This document shows, piece after piece, positions 43,365 through 53,145 of a stretch of DNA of 64,000 bases. The position numbers and the translations under genes are program-made. This DNA comes from Natronolimnobius sp. AArcel1 (lineage in GTDB: Archaea; Halobacteriota; Halobacteria; Halobacteriales; Natrialbaceae). How positions within the stretch are numbered: the first letter of the stretch is position 1; every line of letters starts with the position of its first letter. The notes beneath the pieces were generated by a model. The model did no database searches and was not told where the DNA came from. It worked only from the letters and a program-made list of their open reading frames with translations. The stretch is from positions 248,001 through 312,000 of the forward strand of contig NZ_JAAKXY010000006.1 in assembly GCF_011043775.1 (NCBI RefSeq). The letters run 5' to 3'.

Positions 43365-44702
43365 ATGTCGTTTATATACGTTCCCGGTGAACGCTCGGGA
43401 GTGAACGAGGTTCCGTTGCAACTCGTCGAGGCGCCGCTCGAGGAGCCAGTCGTTCGAATTGCGCTCGCTGGGGCGCTGGGGATGTTCCTCGGCCTCGAGC
43501 GCGAGTGGTCACAGAAGGCGGCCGGTATTCGGACGTTTTCGCTGATCAGCCTGCTCGCAGCGGTGTTTACGATTCTTGTCGTCGAGTCCGATATCGGGGA
43601 GAGTCTCCTGATTCTGGGTGGCCTGCTCGTCATCGTCCAGGGTGTGTTGCTAGCCGTCAAGGGCTTGCTCGGCGAACCGGACGCCAGCGAGGCCGGACTG
43701 TCACTGACCACCTCTGTCTCGATGCTCGTCGCCTACGGCGTCGGCGCGCTCGTCGCGGCCGAGTTTATTGTCGAGGGCGTCACCGTCGCCGTCCTCTCAT
43801 CGTTACTGCTCGTCTTAAAGCGGGAACTGCACGAGTTCGCCTGGGGGCTCTCGCGCGAGGAGATGCGCTCGACGACCGAATTCGCGATTCTTGCATTCGT
43901 CATCTACCCCCTGTTGCCGCCCGAGTACCCACTCGATCTCGGTGCGACGACGATTGATCTCGAGCCACAGGTGATCTGGCTCATGGTCGTCGCCGTCGCC
44001 GGCATCGGCATCGTCAACTACGCTATCGTCTCGAGTTACGGCGGTCGGGGAATTGCCGTGACTGGGTTTTTCGGCGGACTCGCGTCCTCAACAGCCGTCG
44101 TCGGGACGATGCTGGATCACGTCCGCCAGCGCCCCGGTGCCGCCTCCTACGCTGTGGCCGCAATTTTACTTGCGAACGCGGCGATGGCGGCTCGCAACCT
44201 CGCGATTGCAGTCGGCTTTACGATCGGCAGTGGCAGTCCAGTCCTCATCGAAGCGGTCGTCCCACTCGGTGCTGTCATCATCCTCGCGTTTGCCATCGCT
44301 GGCCTCACCGCCGACTGGCGTCAATCCGGCGAGATGGAACTCGAGAGTCCGTTTTCGCTGAAAAACGCACTCGGCTTCGGCGCGGTCTTTTTTGGCGTGC
44401 TCGTCTTCGGCTCGCTCGCTGAAACCTGGTTCGGCACCCTTGGGTTCTACGCCACGGCTGTCGCAAGTGGGTTCGTCTCGAGTGCGGGTGCAACGACCTC
44501 TGCAGTCGTGCTCTACCGCGGCGGTGAACTCGCAGCCGCCGAGGCGACGATTGCAATCTTGCTCGCGACGGTCTCGAGTATCATCGTGAAAGCGATGCTG
44601 GCCGCAACGTCGTCGAACCAGCGGTTTCGCCGCCAGATCGCCATCTACAGCGTCGTGCTGTTAGTCGGCGGTGCGGTTGCCTCGGTGGTTTTCGTCATCT
44701 AG
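43365..44702 (+). CDS. MgtC/SapB-DUF4010 membrane protein
   Basis: 445 residues with about twelve membrane helices. The first half is MgtC-like: RIALAGALGMFLGLEREWSQ and KAAGIRTFSLISLLAAVFTI are the family start. The second half matches the DUF4010 region: GFFGGLASSTAVVGTMLDHV and SGFVSSAGATTSAVVLYRGG. Proposed roles involve Mg2+ or membrane-potential homeostasis; unproven here. ATG at 43365 lies just before family homology; an open frame upstream lacks it. Confidence 0.82.
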   Translation: MSFIYVPGERSGVNEVPLQLVEAPLEEPVVRIALAGALGMFLGLEREWSQKAAGIRTFSLISLLAAVFTILVVESDIGESLLILGGLLVIVQGVLLAVKGLLGEPDASEAGLSLTTSVSMLVAYGVGALVAAEFIVEGVTVAVLSSLLLVLKRELHEFAWGLSREEMRSTTEFAILAFVIYPLLPPEYPLDLGATTIDLEPQVIWLMVVAVAGIGIVNYAIVSSYGGRGIAVTGFFGGLASSTAVVGTMLDHVRQRPGAASYAVAAILLANAAMAARNLAIAVGFTIGSGSPVLIEAVVPLGAVIILAFAIAGLTADWRQSGEMELESPFSLKNALGFGAVFFGVLVFGSLAETWFGTLGFYATAVASGFVSSAGATTSAVVLYRGGELAAAEATIAILLATVSSIIVKAMLAATSSNQRFRRQIAIYSVVLLVGGAVASVVFVI

Positions 44703-44818
44703 TGACCAGTATTTCACTATTGTCACTCGAGGTCCGGTTTACGCGGGAAAACGTGAACAAATACTCAGAATCGCAGACCGTTCGGATGAGTTTTAGTCCA
44801 TCCCGTTCTATCATGTGT

Positions 44819-46165
44819 ATGGATCGCGACACGGTCGAGCCCTCGGTCGAGACCCTCCCCGGTGAGCGGGCGGCACAGTGGGCCACGTACCACCATACGG
44901 TTGCCGCACCGAGTACGTACGTCTACGAGTTTGTCTGGGATACGAGCGCACCGGCTGTCGGCCCGTTCTGTACCGACGTCGATGGCAACGTCTTGCTGGA
45001 TTTTACGAGTCACGTCGCTGCCGCCCCACTTGGGTACAACAATCCGGCTCTCCGGGAGCGACTCGAGGCGTTCGACCTCGTCGACCCGCTGAAAATCGCC
45101 GGACAGGATTTCTACGTGAGTCTCGACGGCGCAGCACCCGACGAGACCGAGTTCCCTGGCCCAACCCAACTCATGGACCGCCTCGTTGCCACAACGGAGC
45201 AGTACGACATGGATCGCGTCTTTCTCTCGAACTCGGGCGCTGAAGCCGTCGAGAACGCGATTAAGATCTGTTACACGTCGGGTGGTCACCGCGGCGCAAC
45301 TTTCGAGGGCGCGTTTCATGGGCGTACGCTCGGCGCGCTCTCGCTCAACCGCTCGAAGACTGTTCACCGCCAAGGCTATCCCGAGATCCCAGGCATAATC
45401 GCCCTTCCGTACCCAGATAGCCGAGAGACCTACGAAACCCGGTGGCTGACCGATGGTCCCGGCGGGAACGTCCTCGCAGACAAACTCCATCCCGACACCG
45501 GCGTTATCGACCCCGACGAACTCGCCTACGTCATCCTCGAGCCGATTCAGGGCGAAGGCGGCTATCGCGTTGGCCACCCCGAGTTCGCCCGCGACCTCGA
45601 GGCGCTGCGCGAACGCTACGACCTGAAAATCGTCGTCGACGAAATCCAGTCCGGCGTGGGCCGAACTGGGGAACTGTGGGCCGTCGACCACCTCGAGTTG
45701 ACGCCGGATGTCATCGCCGCGGGCAAGGGCCTGCGCGTCGGCGCGACGATTTCACGCTCGGACGTCTTCCCTGAGGAAACGGGACGACTCTCTTCGACGT
45801 GGGGCGCAGGCGACATCCTCGCCTCGCTACAGGGCGCGTTGACACTCGACGTGATCCACGACCAGAACCTGCTCGCGAACGTGCGCACACGTGGTGAGCA
45901 CCTCCGAACCCGCCTCGAGGAACTGGCCGACGAACACGAGTGCCTCATCGACGTTCGCGGCCGCGGCCTCATGCTTGCCGTCGAGTTCGATACCAAAGCC
46001 CGACGCGAAACCGTCCTCGAGGCGGCGTTCGAGCGCGGCCTCCTGTTGCTTGGTTGTGGGTACAAAACGCTGCGATTGCTCCCGCCGCTGGACGTGACCG
46101 AACGCGAGATTGACCTTGCGATGGGGCTGCTCGAGGAGGCTATTGACGTGACCGCGGAGATCTGA
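44819..46165 (+). CDS. Class III aminotransferase (PLP)
   Basis: 448 residues. FLSNSGAEAVENAIKICYTS and FHGRTLGALSLNRSK bind PLP phosphate, VVDEIQSGVGRTGELWAVD carries the ring Asp, and AAGKGLRVGATISR the Schiff-base Lys. Related to 4-aminobutyrate and lysine-epsilon aminotransferases; the substrate cannot be fixed. An ATG 6 nt upstream (44813) also fits. The preceding 116 bp after the MgtC gene hold its promoter. Confidence 0.88.
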   Translation: MDRDTVEPSVETLPGERAAQWATYHHTVAAPSTYVYEFVWDTSAPAVGPFCTDVDGNVLLDFTSHVAAAPLGYNNPALRERLEAFDLVDPLKIAGQDFYVSLDGAAPDETEFPGPTQLMDRLVATTEQYDMDRVFLSNSGAEAVENAIKICYTSGGHRGATFEGAFHGRTLGALSLNRSKTVHRQGYPEIPGIIALPYPDSRETYETRWLTDGPGGNVLADKLHPDTGVIDPDELAYVILEPIQGEGGYRVGHPEFARDLEALRERYDLKIVVDEIQSGVGRTGELWAVDHLELTPDVIAAGKGLRVGATISRSDVFPEETGRLSSTWGAGDILASLQGALTLDVIHDQNLLANVRTRGEHLRTRLEELADEHECLIDVRGRGLMLAVEFDTKARRETVLEAAFERGLLLLGCGYKTLRLLPPLDVTEREIDLAMGLLEEAIDVTAEI

Positions 46166-46208
46166 GTCGGAGACATGAGAAGGGGCGATGAGCGCTCTCG
46201 AGTGCCCC

Positions 46209-46216
46209 AATATATA
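46209..46216 (+). promoter_or_regulatory. Possible TATA box of thi4
   Basis: AATATATA, 74 nt before the thi4 ATG. By archaeal spacing the message would carry a leader of roughly 50 nt, unusual for a leaderless-prone genome and a plausible site for ThiR control. Confidence 0.35.
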
Positions 46217-46290
46217 GTCTCACATCATTATTTCCTCGAGAACGACTGTTACGACATCTTTTTCACCACCGACTGCTACCACCTAGTTGT

Positions 46291-47223
46291 ATGAGCGACT
46301 TCGACAAGTTCAGCGACGTTGGCGAGGCGGACGTAACACGTGCAATCGGGCAGGAGTGGACCCAGGAGTTCATGGACTTCTCCGACTCTGACGTCATCAT
46401 CGTCGGCGGCGGTCCCTCGGGACTGACCGCGGCGAAAGAACTCGCAGAGCGCGGTGTCAAAGTGATGGTCGTCGAGAAGAACAACTATCTCGGCGGCGGC
46501 TTCTGGCTCGGTGGCTTCCTCATGAACAAAGTCACCGTTCGCGACCCAGCCCAGCAGATTCTCGACGAACTCGAGGTCTCCCACAAGCAGTCCGAAGACA
46601 GCGAGGGACTCTACGTCGCGAACGGTCCAGAGGCCTGTTCCGGCCTGATTAAAGCCGCCTGCGACGCGGGCGCAAAGATGCAGAACATGACCGAGTTCAC
46701 GGACATCGTCATCCGTGAGGATCACAAGGTCTCGGGAATCGTCATGAACTGGACACCGGTCCACGCGCTGCCACGCGAGATCACCTGTGTCGATCCGATT
46801 GCGGTCGAAGCAGATCTGGTCATCGACGCGACGGGTCACGACGCGATGGCGATTACGAAACTCGACGAGCGCGGCGTGCTCGACGCACCCGGCATTCAGG
46901 ATGCCAAAGAGCGCGGGAAGGTCATGGACCAGACGGATGACGACACCTACGGCGCACCCGGCCACGACTCGCCCGGCCACGACTCGATGTGGGTCGGCAA
47001 GTCCGAAGACGCCGTCGTCGAACACACCGGCCTCGTCCACGAGGGCCTGATCGCGACCGGTATGGCCACCGCGACGACCTACGGCCTGCCACGCATGGGC
47101 CCAACCTTCGGTGCCATGCTCGTCTCCGGTAAACGCGCTGCCCAGGTCGCACTCGATGAACTCGAGGTCGACGCCGAACCCGTCGACATCACCTCGCGTG
47201 CGGCAACGCCGGCCGACGACTGA
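46291..47223 (+). CDS. thi4: Thiamine thiazole synthase
   Basis: Makes the adenylated thiazole of thiamine from NAD and glycine with sulfur from its own Cys or sulfide. 310 residues. [20 protein letters not shown] is the dinucleotide fold; [19 protein letters not shown] and [20 protein letters not shown] are family blocks. C166 in [12 protein letters not shown] aligns with the sulfur-donor Cys of the yeast enzyme, which suggests the single-turnover type known in haloarchaea. Followed after 24 nt by the gene at 47248. Confidence 0.93.
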   Translation: MSDFDKFSDVGEADVTRAIGQEWTQEFMDFSDSDVIIVGGGPSGLTAAKELAERGVKVMVVEKNNYLGGGFWLGGFLMNKVTVRDPAQQILDELEVSHKQSEDSEGLYVANGPEACSGLIKAACDAGAKMQNMTEFTDIVIREDHKVSGIVMNWTPVHALPREITCVDPIAVEADLVIDATGHDAMAITKLDERGVLDAPGIQDAKERGKVMDQTDDDTYGAPGHDSPGHDSMWVGKSEDAVVEHTGLVHEGLIATGMATATTYGLPRMGPTFGAMLVSGKRAAQVALDELEVDAEPVDITSRAATPADD

Positions 47224-47247
47224 ACACGAACGGAGACGAGTCATCTC

Positions 47248-48015
47248 ATGGTCGAGCGAGTGATCTGCTATCGAGCGCCGACAACTGTCGTTGATGTCGA
47301 GCTGATCGCGGACTGGATAGCCGAGCGCATTCCCGCGACGGTAACTGTCCGTGACCGATATCTCGACGTTCACCGGGGCGACGACGCCCAATTAGCCGAG
47401 CGATTCGCCGAAGCGCGAGTCCCGTCACCGTACGAGCGCGACACTGGCAATACGATGCTGGGAACGATTCGCTACGAAGAACGCGCCCTCGAGCATCCCG
47501 AGCGAAGCGGTGGCGTCCTGTACGACGGTGTGCAGGTCCAGCGTGCGCTCAACGCAGCGTTGCCCGCTGACGAGCGTGGCCTCGAGACCGCACATATCGC
47601 CTTTCTCGATCGTGCAATCGGCACCTGGGGTGACCACGACGGGCGCTGGCACAAGCGCGTGAACGTGCTTGGCCAGCCAGCGCTCATCTCGGTTCCGGGC
47701 CTCTACGAGGCCCCAGCCAAACCGGAGGAGTACTACAAGGAACAGCAGCGCCACGCCCTGCTGTCGGGTGACACCCCGCCGCGAGAGGTCCTCGAGAATC
47801 AGGTCGACGGCGAGTTCCTGATCGAGGATGATCCGCGGAGTACGGATGCCTTGCGGGGCTACGCCCTGCAGGCGTACCACTATCTCAAACACGGCGAGGC
47901 GTTTTGTGACGACGAACACTGCCAGTTGTTCAACGCCCACTATCACGAGGAGCTACTCGAGGCACAGCTACGCGAACCGCTGTTCTGTGCGGACCACGAG
48001 CAACTGTACGGGTGA
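47248..48015 (+). CDS. Conserved haloarchaeal protein with Cys/His motif
   Basis: 255 residues in the same direction as thi4, 24 nt behind it. A first part ends about residue 100. LETAHIAFLDRAIGTWGDHD and LGQPALISVPGLYEAPAKPE lie in the middle; FCDDEHCQLFNAHYHEELLE near the C-terminus gathers two Cys and three His that could bind metal. The family resembles a putative metallopeptidase group, but no HExxH is present. Function unknown; position behind thi4 may only reflect cotranscription. Confidence 0.55.
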   Translation: MVERVICYRAPTTVVDVELIADWIAERIPATVTVRDRYLDVHRGDDAQLAERFAEARVPSPYERDTGNTMLGTIRYEERALEHPERSGGVLYDGVQVQRALNAALPADERGLETAHIAFLDRAIGTWGDHDGRWHKRVNVLGQPALISVPGLYEAPAKPEEYYKEQQRHALLSGDTPPREVLENQVDGEFLIEDDPRSTDALRGYALQAYHYLKHGEAFCDDEHCQLFNAHYHEELLEAQLREPLFCADHEQLYG

Positions 48016-48086
48016 GTGATTCGCCGGTAAGACCTCAACCCTCCAACCACAGCGTACTTTTGTCTCGCTCGCGTGAGAAACGAACA

Positions 48087-48488
48087 ATGAGTGAGAAGTT
48101 TACAGTCGAGATGCCCGTTCGCTTTCGTGATCTCGATCCGCTGAATCACGTCAATAACGCAGTCTACGTGAGCTACCTCGAGTCGGCCCGTGTTGCCTAC
48201 GTCGAGGAGGTGTTCGAATCGAGTCTCTCGGATGTTTCGTTCGTCGTCGCCAATCTCGAGATTTCCTACGAGCGCCCGATTACGATGGATGACGACCCCG
48301 TTATCGTGCTCTGGACGACTGATCTGGGGACGAGCAGTTGTACGATGGCCTACGAAATCCGCGTCGACGGCGACGTGGTGTCGACAGCCGAGACGGTCAT
48401 GGTCTGTACCGACCTCGAGACGGGGACGCCAACGCCGATTCCGGACTCGGTTCGCGAGCGGGTACAGGCGTACGACGACCTCGAGTAG
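48087..48488 (+). CDS. Acyl-CoA thioesterase (4HBT family), second copy
   Basis: 133 residues, paralogue of the gene at 14043. VRFRDLDPLNHVNNAVYVSY has the catalytic Asp and the HVNNAVY loop; YLESARVAYVEEV and VVANLEISYERPI follow. Acts on unidentified acyl-CoA. The ATG at 48087 is 72 nt behind the previous stop. Confidence 0.85.
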   Translation: MSEKFTVEMPVRFRDLDPLNHVNNAVYVSYLESARVAYVEEVFESSLSDVSFVVANLEISYERPITMDDDPVIVLWTTDLGTSSCTMAYEIRVDGDVVSTAETVMVCTDLETGTPTPIPDSVRERVQAYDDLE

Positions 48489-48493
48489 CCTCC

Positions 48494-49210
48494 TTATCGA
48501 GACGCAATTTGGCCGCCCGTCAGGCGAACAACGCCGAAGACGTGGCTTTCGTCGGCAATCGCGGCGGCGCGTTCGCGAAGCCGTCTGTGGGCCGCGTCGA
48601 TTTTGCGGTCGAGTCGCAGGTGTGGCTCGTCCTCGTAGCGCAGTTTCATCGTCGGCGGCGTCGAGAGCACGACAATCGCCCGGAAGACAGCGTTGACCGG
48701 CGGCGCGTACCACTCCTCACTGCGGGCAGCGTTCGCGAGGACGACGTGGCCATCCGGACCGACGAGGTCACACCAGTCATCGACCGCGCCTGCAGGGTCC
48801 TCGAGCATGCCGACGACGAACGTCGCGAGCACGGCGTCCACGCCGGCGCTTGTGTCTGTATCGCCCACTTCCTCGAGCACGCCCAACGGCGGAGAAGTTG
48901 CATCGCCACGGACAACGTGAACGTTGTCGTACTCGCTCGTCAGGTCGCGGGCGCGCTCGAGAACGGGGCGCGTGAAATCGACGCCGATGACCGTTCCGTC
49001 GGGACCGACGCGTTCCCGCAAGTAGGGGAGGTTTGCGCCCGTCCCACAGCCCATCTCGACGACGGTATCGCCTGGCTCGAGGCGACAGGCGGCGGCCGCT
49101 CGGCCGCGGAGGCGCGGAATACCGGGCGTTCGACGTGCGATCAAGTCATAGAGGCGTGCCCAGCGCCCGTAGAACTCTTGGGCAGATTCCGAACTCGTAC
49201 TCGCGCTCAT
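48494..49210 (-). CDS. UbiE-like SAM methyltransferase
   Basis: 238 residues. AQEFYGRWARLYDLIARRTP is the N-terminal lid seen in UbiE/PmtA-like enzymes; TVVEMGCGTGANLPYLRERV is motif I, TVIGVDFTRPVLERARDL motif II, and ATFVVGMLEDPAGAVDDWCD motif IV. May methylate a lipid or quinone; inference only. Ends 5 nt from the thioesterase stop, convergent. Confidence 0.82.
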   Translation of the reverse strand: MSASTSSESAQEFYGRWARLYDLIARRTPGIPRLRGRAAAACRLEPGDTVVEMGCGTGANLPYLRERVGPDGTVIGVDFTRPVLERARDLTSEYDNVHVVRGDATSPPLGVLEEVGDTDTSAGVDAVLATFVVGMLEDPAGAVDDWCDLVGPDGHVVLANAARSEEWYAPPVNAVFRAIVVLSTPPTMKLRYEDEPHLRLDRKIDAAHRRLRERAAAIADESHVFGVVRLTGGQIASR

Positions 49211-49275
49211 ACTGCTGTTTGACCCTGCGTTAACATAATCGGATGGCCACCGCTTCACACAGCGATGAGACGAGG

Positions 49276-50175
49276 TCAGATGAGCGCTCGAGCAACGTCT
49301 GCGACCGACTCCGCGTCCGCCCCAAGCACGTAGATCAGTGGCTCAATTCCCATCCCGCCAGTCTGGTACAGTACCGTTGCCTCGGGGTTGTCGTCGATAG
49401 CTGCACCGACGCTCGAGGCGATGTCGTCCGATTCATCGAACTCAGCGGTGACGTGACTCTGCTCCTCGAGTGCGGCGAGCGTTGACTCGTCGTAGGCGAT
49501 GTTAAGTGCGGCTGAGACGTCTGCGCCGTGGCGACGCGCTGCGAGAAGTACCGTCGCAACATGTTCAGAGACGCCGAACTCAGGGTCCGCTGGCACTGTG
49601 GCCTTCCCTTTGACATCGAAAATCCGGCCGGGGACGCCGGCCACGTCCTCAACGTCTGTGGCGTCCGGTGTGCAGGCGACCAGATTCGAGCCGACGGCGG
49701 GGATCAACGACGTGAAGCCACTGGTGTTCTCGAGCAGGCGGAGACCGCCCCGAAGCGAGGAGAGGACGCGCTCGCTGGTCCGAAGCGCGCTTTCGGGATC
49801 GTGGACCCGAAAGCTCGCGCCGTAGTCGGCGAGTTCGGGGACGGCTTCCTCATGGAGGGCTGCAAGCAGGTCGCTTCCGGCCTCGAGATCGCGGATGAGG
49901 ACCTCGATTTCGATGAGTGCCTGGACGGGCGTGACGTCGCCGGCAGCGAGTCCGTCGGCGAGTTCTTCGACGACAGAGACAACGCGGTCGTCGCGCTCGA
50001 TTCGGTCGTTCGTTGCCACATCGCCGTGGGCGTACTTCGAGACGGCGCTTTGGCTGATGCCGAGTACCTCGGCGACGTCGCTCTGTGTGAGTCCTTGCTT
50101 GCGGAGTTCGCCGGCCAGCATCGACCGAACCGTCGGCAGGAACTCGTCGACAACAATCTCTTCGACGAATTGCAT
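49276..50175 (-). CDS. thiR: ThiR-type regulator (HTH fused to ThiN-like domain)
   Basis: 299 residues. An N-terminal helix-turn-helix (LRKQGLTQSDVAEVLGISQS, AVSKYAHGD) is fused to a thiamine-phosphate synthase ThiN-like domain (VGSNLVACTPDATDVEDVAG, FDVKGKATVPADPEFGVSEH, NIAYDESTLAALEE). Archaeal ThiR proteins of this build repress thiamine genes when thiamine phosphate binds. It lies 2.1 kb from thi4, its expected target. Whether the ThiN part keeps catalysis is not clear. Confidence 0.85.
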   Translation of the reverse strand: MQFVEEIVVDEFLPTVRSMLAGELRKQGLTQSDVAEVLGISQSAVSKYAHGDVATNDRIERDDRVVSVVEELADGLAAGDVTPVQALIEIEVLIRDLEAGSDLLAALHEEAVPELADYGASFRVHDPESALRTSERVLSSLRGGLRLLENTSGFTSLIPAVGSNLVACTPDATDVEDVAGVPGRIFDVKGKATVPADPEFGVSEHVATVLLAARRHGADVSAALNIAYDESTLAALEEQSHVTAEFDESDDIASSVGAAIDDNPEATVLYQTGGMGIEPLIYVLGADAESVADVARALI

Positions 50176-50307
50176 TTGTCGACGCTACGCACGCCGCCGG
50201 CATAACTCATTGGACCTGTCGCCAGTCGCTGTCTATGCCCGACTCGTGCTCGCTCGAGTGTCTGCAGGTGGACACGCTTATTTCCGGCCCGCGACAACAC
50301 TCGAGCA

Positions 50308-50718
50308 ATGTCCGCCAAAACTGGCGTGTTCGCGCTCATCGCGGGGTTGGGAACATTCTTCGGCGTCGGGATGACTGTTGCCGGCCTGACCGAACACTGG
50401 GTCAACTATTCGCTGTTGCTCGGCCTGTTTGCAGGCACGGCTGCCAGTCTCGCCGTGACTGCGAGTGTCTCGGTCGCACTCGCTGATGATGTACCAGCAC
50501 AGAAACGCCGAATTGCGGGCATCATTGCCGGCTTCGGCGGCGGACTCGTCGTTGGACTCCTCGGAGCCGCCTGGCTCGAGGGAATCGGTCCGGTTGCCTC
50601 GATGGGAATCGGCTTCGTAACTGGCTGTCTCGTCGCTGTGGGCGTCGGCATGGTCGGCCCGTTCAGCAGTGACACACCGCAGGAATCGACCGATGACGAC
50701 CGCGACGCTCGAGACTAA
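50308..50718 (+). CDS. Small integral membrane protein
   Basis: 136 residues with four predicted membrane helices (GVFALIAGLGTFFGVGMTV, YSLLLGLFAGTAASLAVTA, RIAGIIAGFGGGLVVGLLGA and GPVASMGIGFVTGCLVAVGV) and an acidic cytoplasmic tail. Glycine-rich helices, no family recognised, no motif. Convergent with dcd, 9 bp between stops. Confidence 0.6.
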   Translation: MSAKTGVFALIAGLGTFFGVGMTVAGLTEHWVNYSLLLGLFAGTAASLAVTASVSVALADDVPAQKRRIAGIIAGFGGGLVVGLLGAAWLEGIGPVASMGIGFVTGCLVAVGVGMVGPFSSDTPQESTDDDRDARD

Positions 50719-50727
50719 ACTGTCGCG

Positions 50728-51333
50728 TTACTCGTCCGTCCGCTCGAGTTGGTCGCCGCCGAACTCGTCGTCGCTCTGGATACGCGAGGCCTGCGGGCCA
50801 TCTTGATCCTGATACTTCGAGCCGCGGTCACTGCCGTAGGGACGTTCGGCTTCGGTTTTGAGTTCCGTAAACGTCAACTGCGAGATACGCATGCCCGGCG
50901 TGAGCGCGACGGGTGCGCTGCCGAGATTCGACAACTCGAGCGTGATCTGGCCACGGTAGCCGGGATCACAGAGGCCAGCTGTTGCGTGGACGACGACGGC
51001 AAGACGGCCAAGCGAGGAGCGGCCCTCGACGTGGGCGATCAGATCCGCCGGGATCTCGACGCGCTCGTAGGTGGTTCCGAGGACGAAATCGCCGGGGTGA
51101 AGGATGAAATCATCATCGTCCTCAACGACGGTTTCGGTGACGTACTCGTCGACTTCGTTCTCGGAGTTCGGGTGAATACAGGGGATGTTCGTCCGCTGGA
51201 ACTCGAGGAACTCCCGTCCCAGTCGCAGGTCGACACTCGCTGGCTGAATCTGCAGTTCTGGGTCGTCGAGTGGCTCGACGACGAGGGAGCCGTCCTCGAG
51301 GCGCTCGAGAATGTCCGCATCGGAGAGGATCAT
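50728..51333 (-). CDS. dcd: dCTP deaminase
   Basis: Deaminates dCTP to dUTP for thymidylate synthesis. 201 residues, normal. [19 protein letters not shown] starts it; [40 protein letters not shown] (active site) and [20 protein letters not shown] are signatures. The last 35 residues are an acidic halophilic extension. ATG at 51333. Confidence 0.93.
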   Translation of the reverse strand: MILSDADILERLEDGSLVVEPLDDPELQIQPASVDLRLGREFLEFQRTNIPCIHPNSENEVDEYVTETVVEDDDDFILHPGDFVLGTTYERVEIPADLIAHVEGRSSLGRLAVVVHATAGLCDPGYRGQITLELSNLGSAPVALTPGMRISQLTFTELKTEAERPYGSDRGSKYQDQDGPQASRIQSDDEFGGDQLERTDE

Positions 51334-51383
51334 ATGTCTGCTCTCGAGTGGCCCATTCTAAAAAGAATCCGAATCGATTTGAG

Positions 51384-51935
51384 CTATACGAGCCACGGCC
51401 AGAAAAACCACACCGCACAGAGACAGACGCCGAGCGCCGCAGCGGGTGTCGCGACGGCTCGCTCGAGGCCGAAGGCGTGGCGAAAGCCATCGCGCCAGCA
51501 GTAGCCGATCCAGATGCAGGCGATGGCACCAGCGGTGATGACGACTGCGATGTTCGTTGCGGGCGTTGCCTCCGTCCCACCGACTGGACCAAACTCAAGG
51601 ACAAGAAATCCACTGCGGGCGACGAGTGCGGGAACGAGCCCCCACGCGGCGAGGACGAGTGCATCCATCGGCTCGCCGTCGCCGCCGGTCGCTTGCCCGA
51701 GGACATAGACGATGAGTGTAAAGATGAGTAGCGTGAGCACTGTCGACTGGAGGGTCTGATACAGGAGCCAGCCGTACTCGTTGGCCCAGTCGGACGCAAA
51801 CGTGTACCGCATGACCATGCTGATGGCGATACTCGCCAACCAGTACACGATAATCGGACCGACCGCTTTCCACGGGGAAAATGCGTCCGAGCGGGCGAAG
51901 TAGTCGTTGGGAAAGACAAGCGGCGTTCGGACCAT
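51384..51935 (-). CDS. Membrane protein, Yip1-like
   Basis: 183 residues, five predicted helices: [79 protein letters not shown] and [20 protein letters not shown]. The N-terminal [20 protein letters not shown] resembles haloarchaeal Yip1-family proteins. Role unknown. The ATG at 51935 opens a short divergent region with pth2. Confidence 0.6.
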   Translation of the reverse strand: MVRTPLVFPNDYFARSDAFSPWKAVGPIIVYWLASIAISMVMRYTFASDWANEYGWLLYQTLQSTVLTLLIFTLIVYVLGQATGGDGEPMDALVLAAWGLVPALVARSGFLVLEFGPVGGTEATPATNIAVVITAGAIACIWIGYCWRDGFRHAFGLERAVATPAAALGVCLCAVWFFWPWLV

Positions 51936-52042
51936 ACAGCAACATGACACGAGGTTCCGATAAGTGTTGTGTGAGTGACTTCATGACGAGAAACGCGTCG
52001 ACAATCGCCGCGGCTATGGGTGTCGGCGTCGTCTGCGGGCGT

Positions 52043-52381
52043 ATGAAACAGGCCATCGTCGCCCGAACCGACATCGGCATGGGACAGGGAAAACTTGCCG
52101 CACAGGTTGCACACGCATCCCTCTCTGCATACGAGAAGGCAGATAGCCAGCTTCGAAGCCAGTGGAAACAAGGCGGCCAGAAGAAGGTTGTTCTCAAAGG
52201 AACCAGCGAACGCCAACTGCACGAACTCTCCGAAATCGCCGATAGCAAGGGCGTCCCGAACGCTCTAATCCGTGACGCCGGCCACACCCAACTCGAGCCC
52301 GGCACTGTCACGGCACTGGCCGTCGGCCCCGCGTCGGACGACCGCGTCGACAGTATCACGGGCGAACTGTCCCTCTTTTGA
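52043..52381 (+). CDS. pth2: Peptidyl-tRNA hydrolase 2
   Basis: Releases tRNA from drop-off peptidyl-tRNA. 112 residues, the family length. [20 protein letters not shown] and [14 protein letters not shown] form the core; [40 protein letters not shown] and VGPA complete the Pth2 fold. The ATG at 52043 fits; the open frame upstream lacks homology. Confidence 0.95.
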   Translation: MKQAIVARTDIGMGQGKLAAQVAHASLSAYEKADSQLRSQWKQGGQKKVVLKGTSERQLHELSEIADSKGVPNALIRDAGHTQLEPGTVTALAVGPASDDRVDSITGELSLF

Positions 52382-52534
52382 ATTCGGCGGTCGACTCTCT
52401 GTAGTCGTGATACTGGGACAGACTCTCAGCTCGAGCGACGCCTCTCGAGTCGCAGTTCGACAAAAAGGCATGCGTCCCTCTCAGGTGCTGCGGCGGCGGG
52501 GAGTGCATTTGTCATTGCCCGGCGGAGGTGGGCT

Positions 52535-53038
52535 ATGGCGAACCCCCCTCCACAGACTCGCCGCGCACTTCTTGCAGCAACTGGCACGACTCTCGTCGGG
52601 GTCACAGGAGCCACTGCAATTGCTGGCGCATCCGGCGCCGAGGGCGAGGAATCGACAGTCGATGTCGAGCAATCAACATCGTCGACATCGTCTCCGTCCG
52701 TCCGCGTTCCGTCGACCTCCACGAATAACGGCATCGTGATCCAGTTCCGAGACTGCTCTCGCGTCCGGATTTTCGGTAATCCGTTTGCAGCCGATCTCGT
52801 AAGCGTGTTTGGCGGCTACTACGATGCAGACGGCGACTGGCAAGATATTGTCTATGACGCTGAAGCCGACCTCCCGATGCGGATCGACCTCAACGAGGAG
52901 TTCGGCGAACACGCAGCAAGCGACGTGGTCACCGGCGGTGTCGATGTCTTCGAACAGGACGACGACGGGCCGAGTCAACTCCATTCGGCACAGCCGCCCG
53001 AAGACTGGGACTGTATCGACTCCCTCGAGCAGCCGTAA
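52535..53038 (+). CDS. Secreted Tat-signal protein of unknown role
   Basis: 167 residues. TRRALLAATGTTLVGVTGAT is a twin-arginine signal. A Ser/Thr-rich linker leads to IVIQFRDCSRVRIFGNPFAA and VFGGYYDADGDWQDIVYDAE, a small beta-rich domain with two Cys (DCSR and DWDCID). No family recognised. No neighbour in common strand closer than 100 bp. Confidence 0.6.
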   Translation: MANPPPQTRRALLAATGTTLVGVTGATAIAGASGAEGEESTVDVEQSTSSTSSPSVRVPSTSTNNGIVIQFRDCSRVRIFGNPFAADLVSVFGGYYDADGDWQDIVYDAEADLPMRIDLNEEFGEHAASDVVTGGVDVFEQDDDGPSQLHSAQPPEDWDCIDSLEQP

Positions 53039-53145
53039 CCTGCCTCGAGCGCTCGAGCATTGGTCCGTCGACCGGCTATCGTTCGCGGCGACAGTGACCG
53101 CGAGAACGAACCGATTTATCCCCGGCAGTCAAAGCCACGCCCAGT

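Noticed and set aside
46166-46290. TPP riboswitch before thi4
   Set aside because: No conserved TPP-aptamer motifs visible; haloarchaea use the ThiR protein instead.
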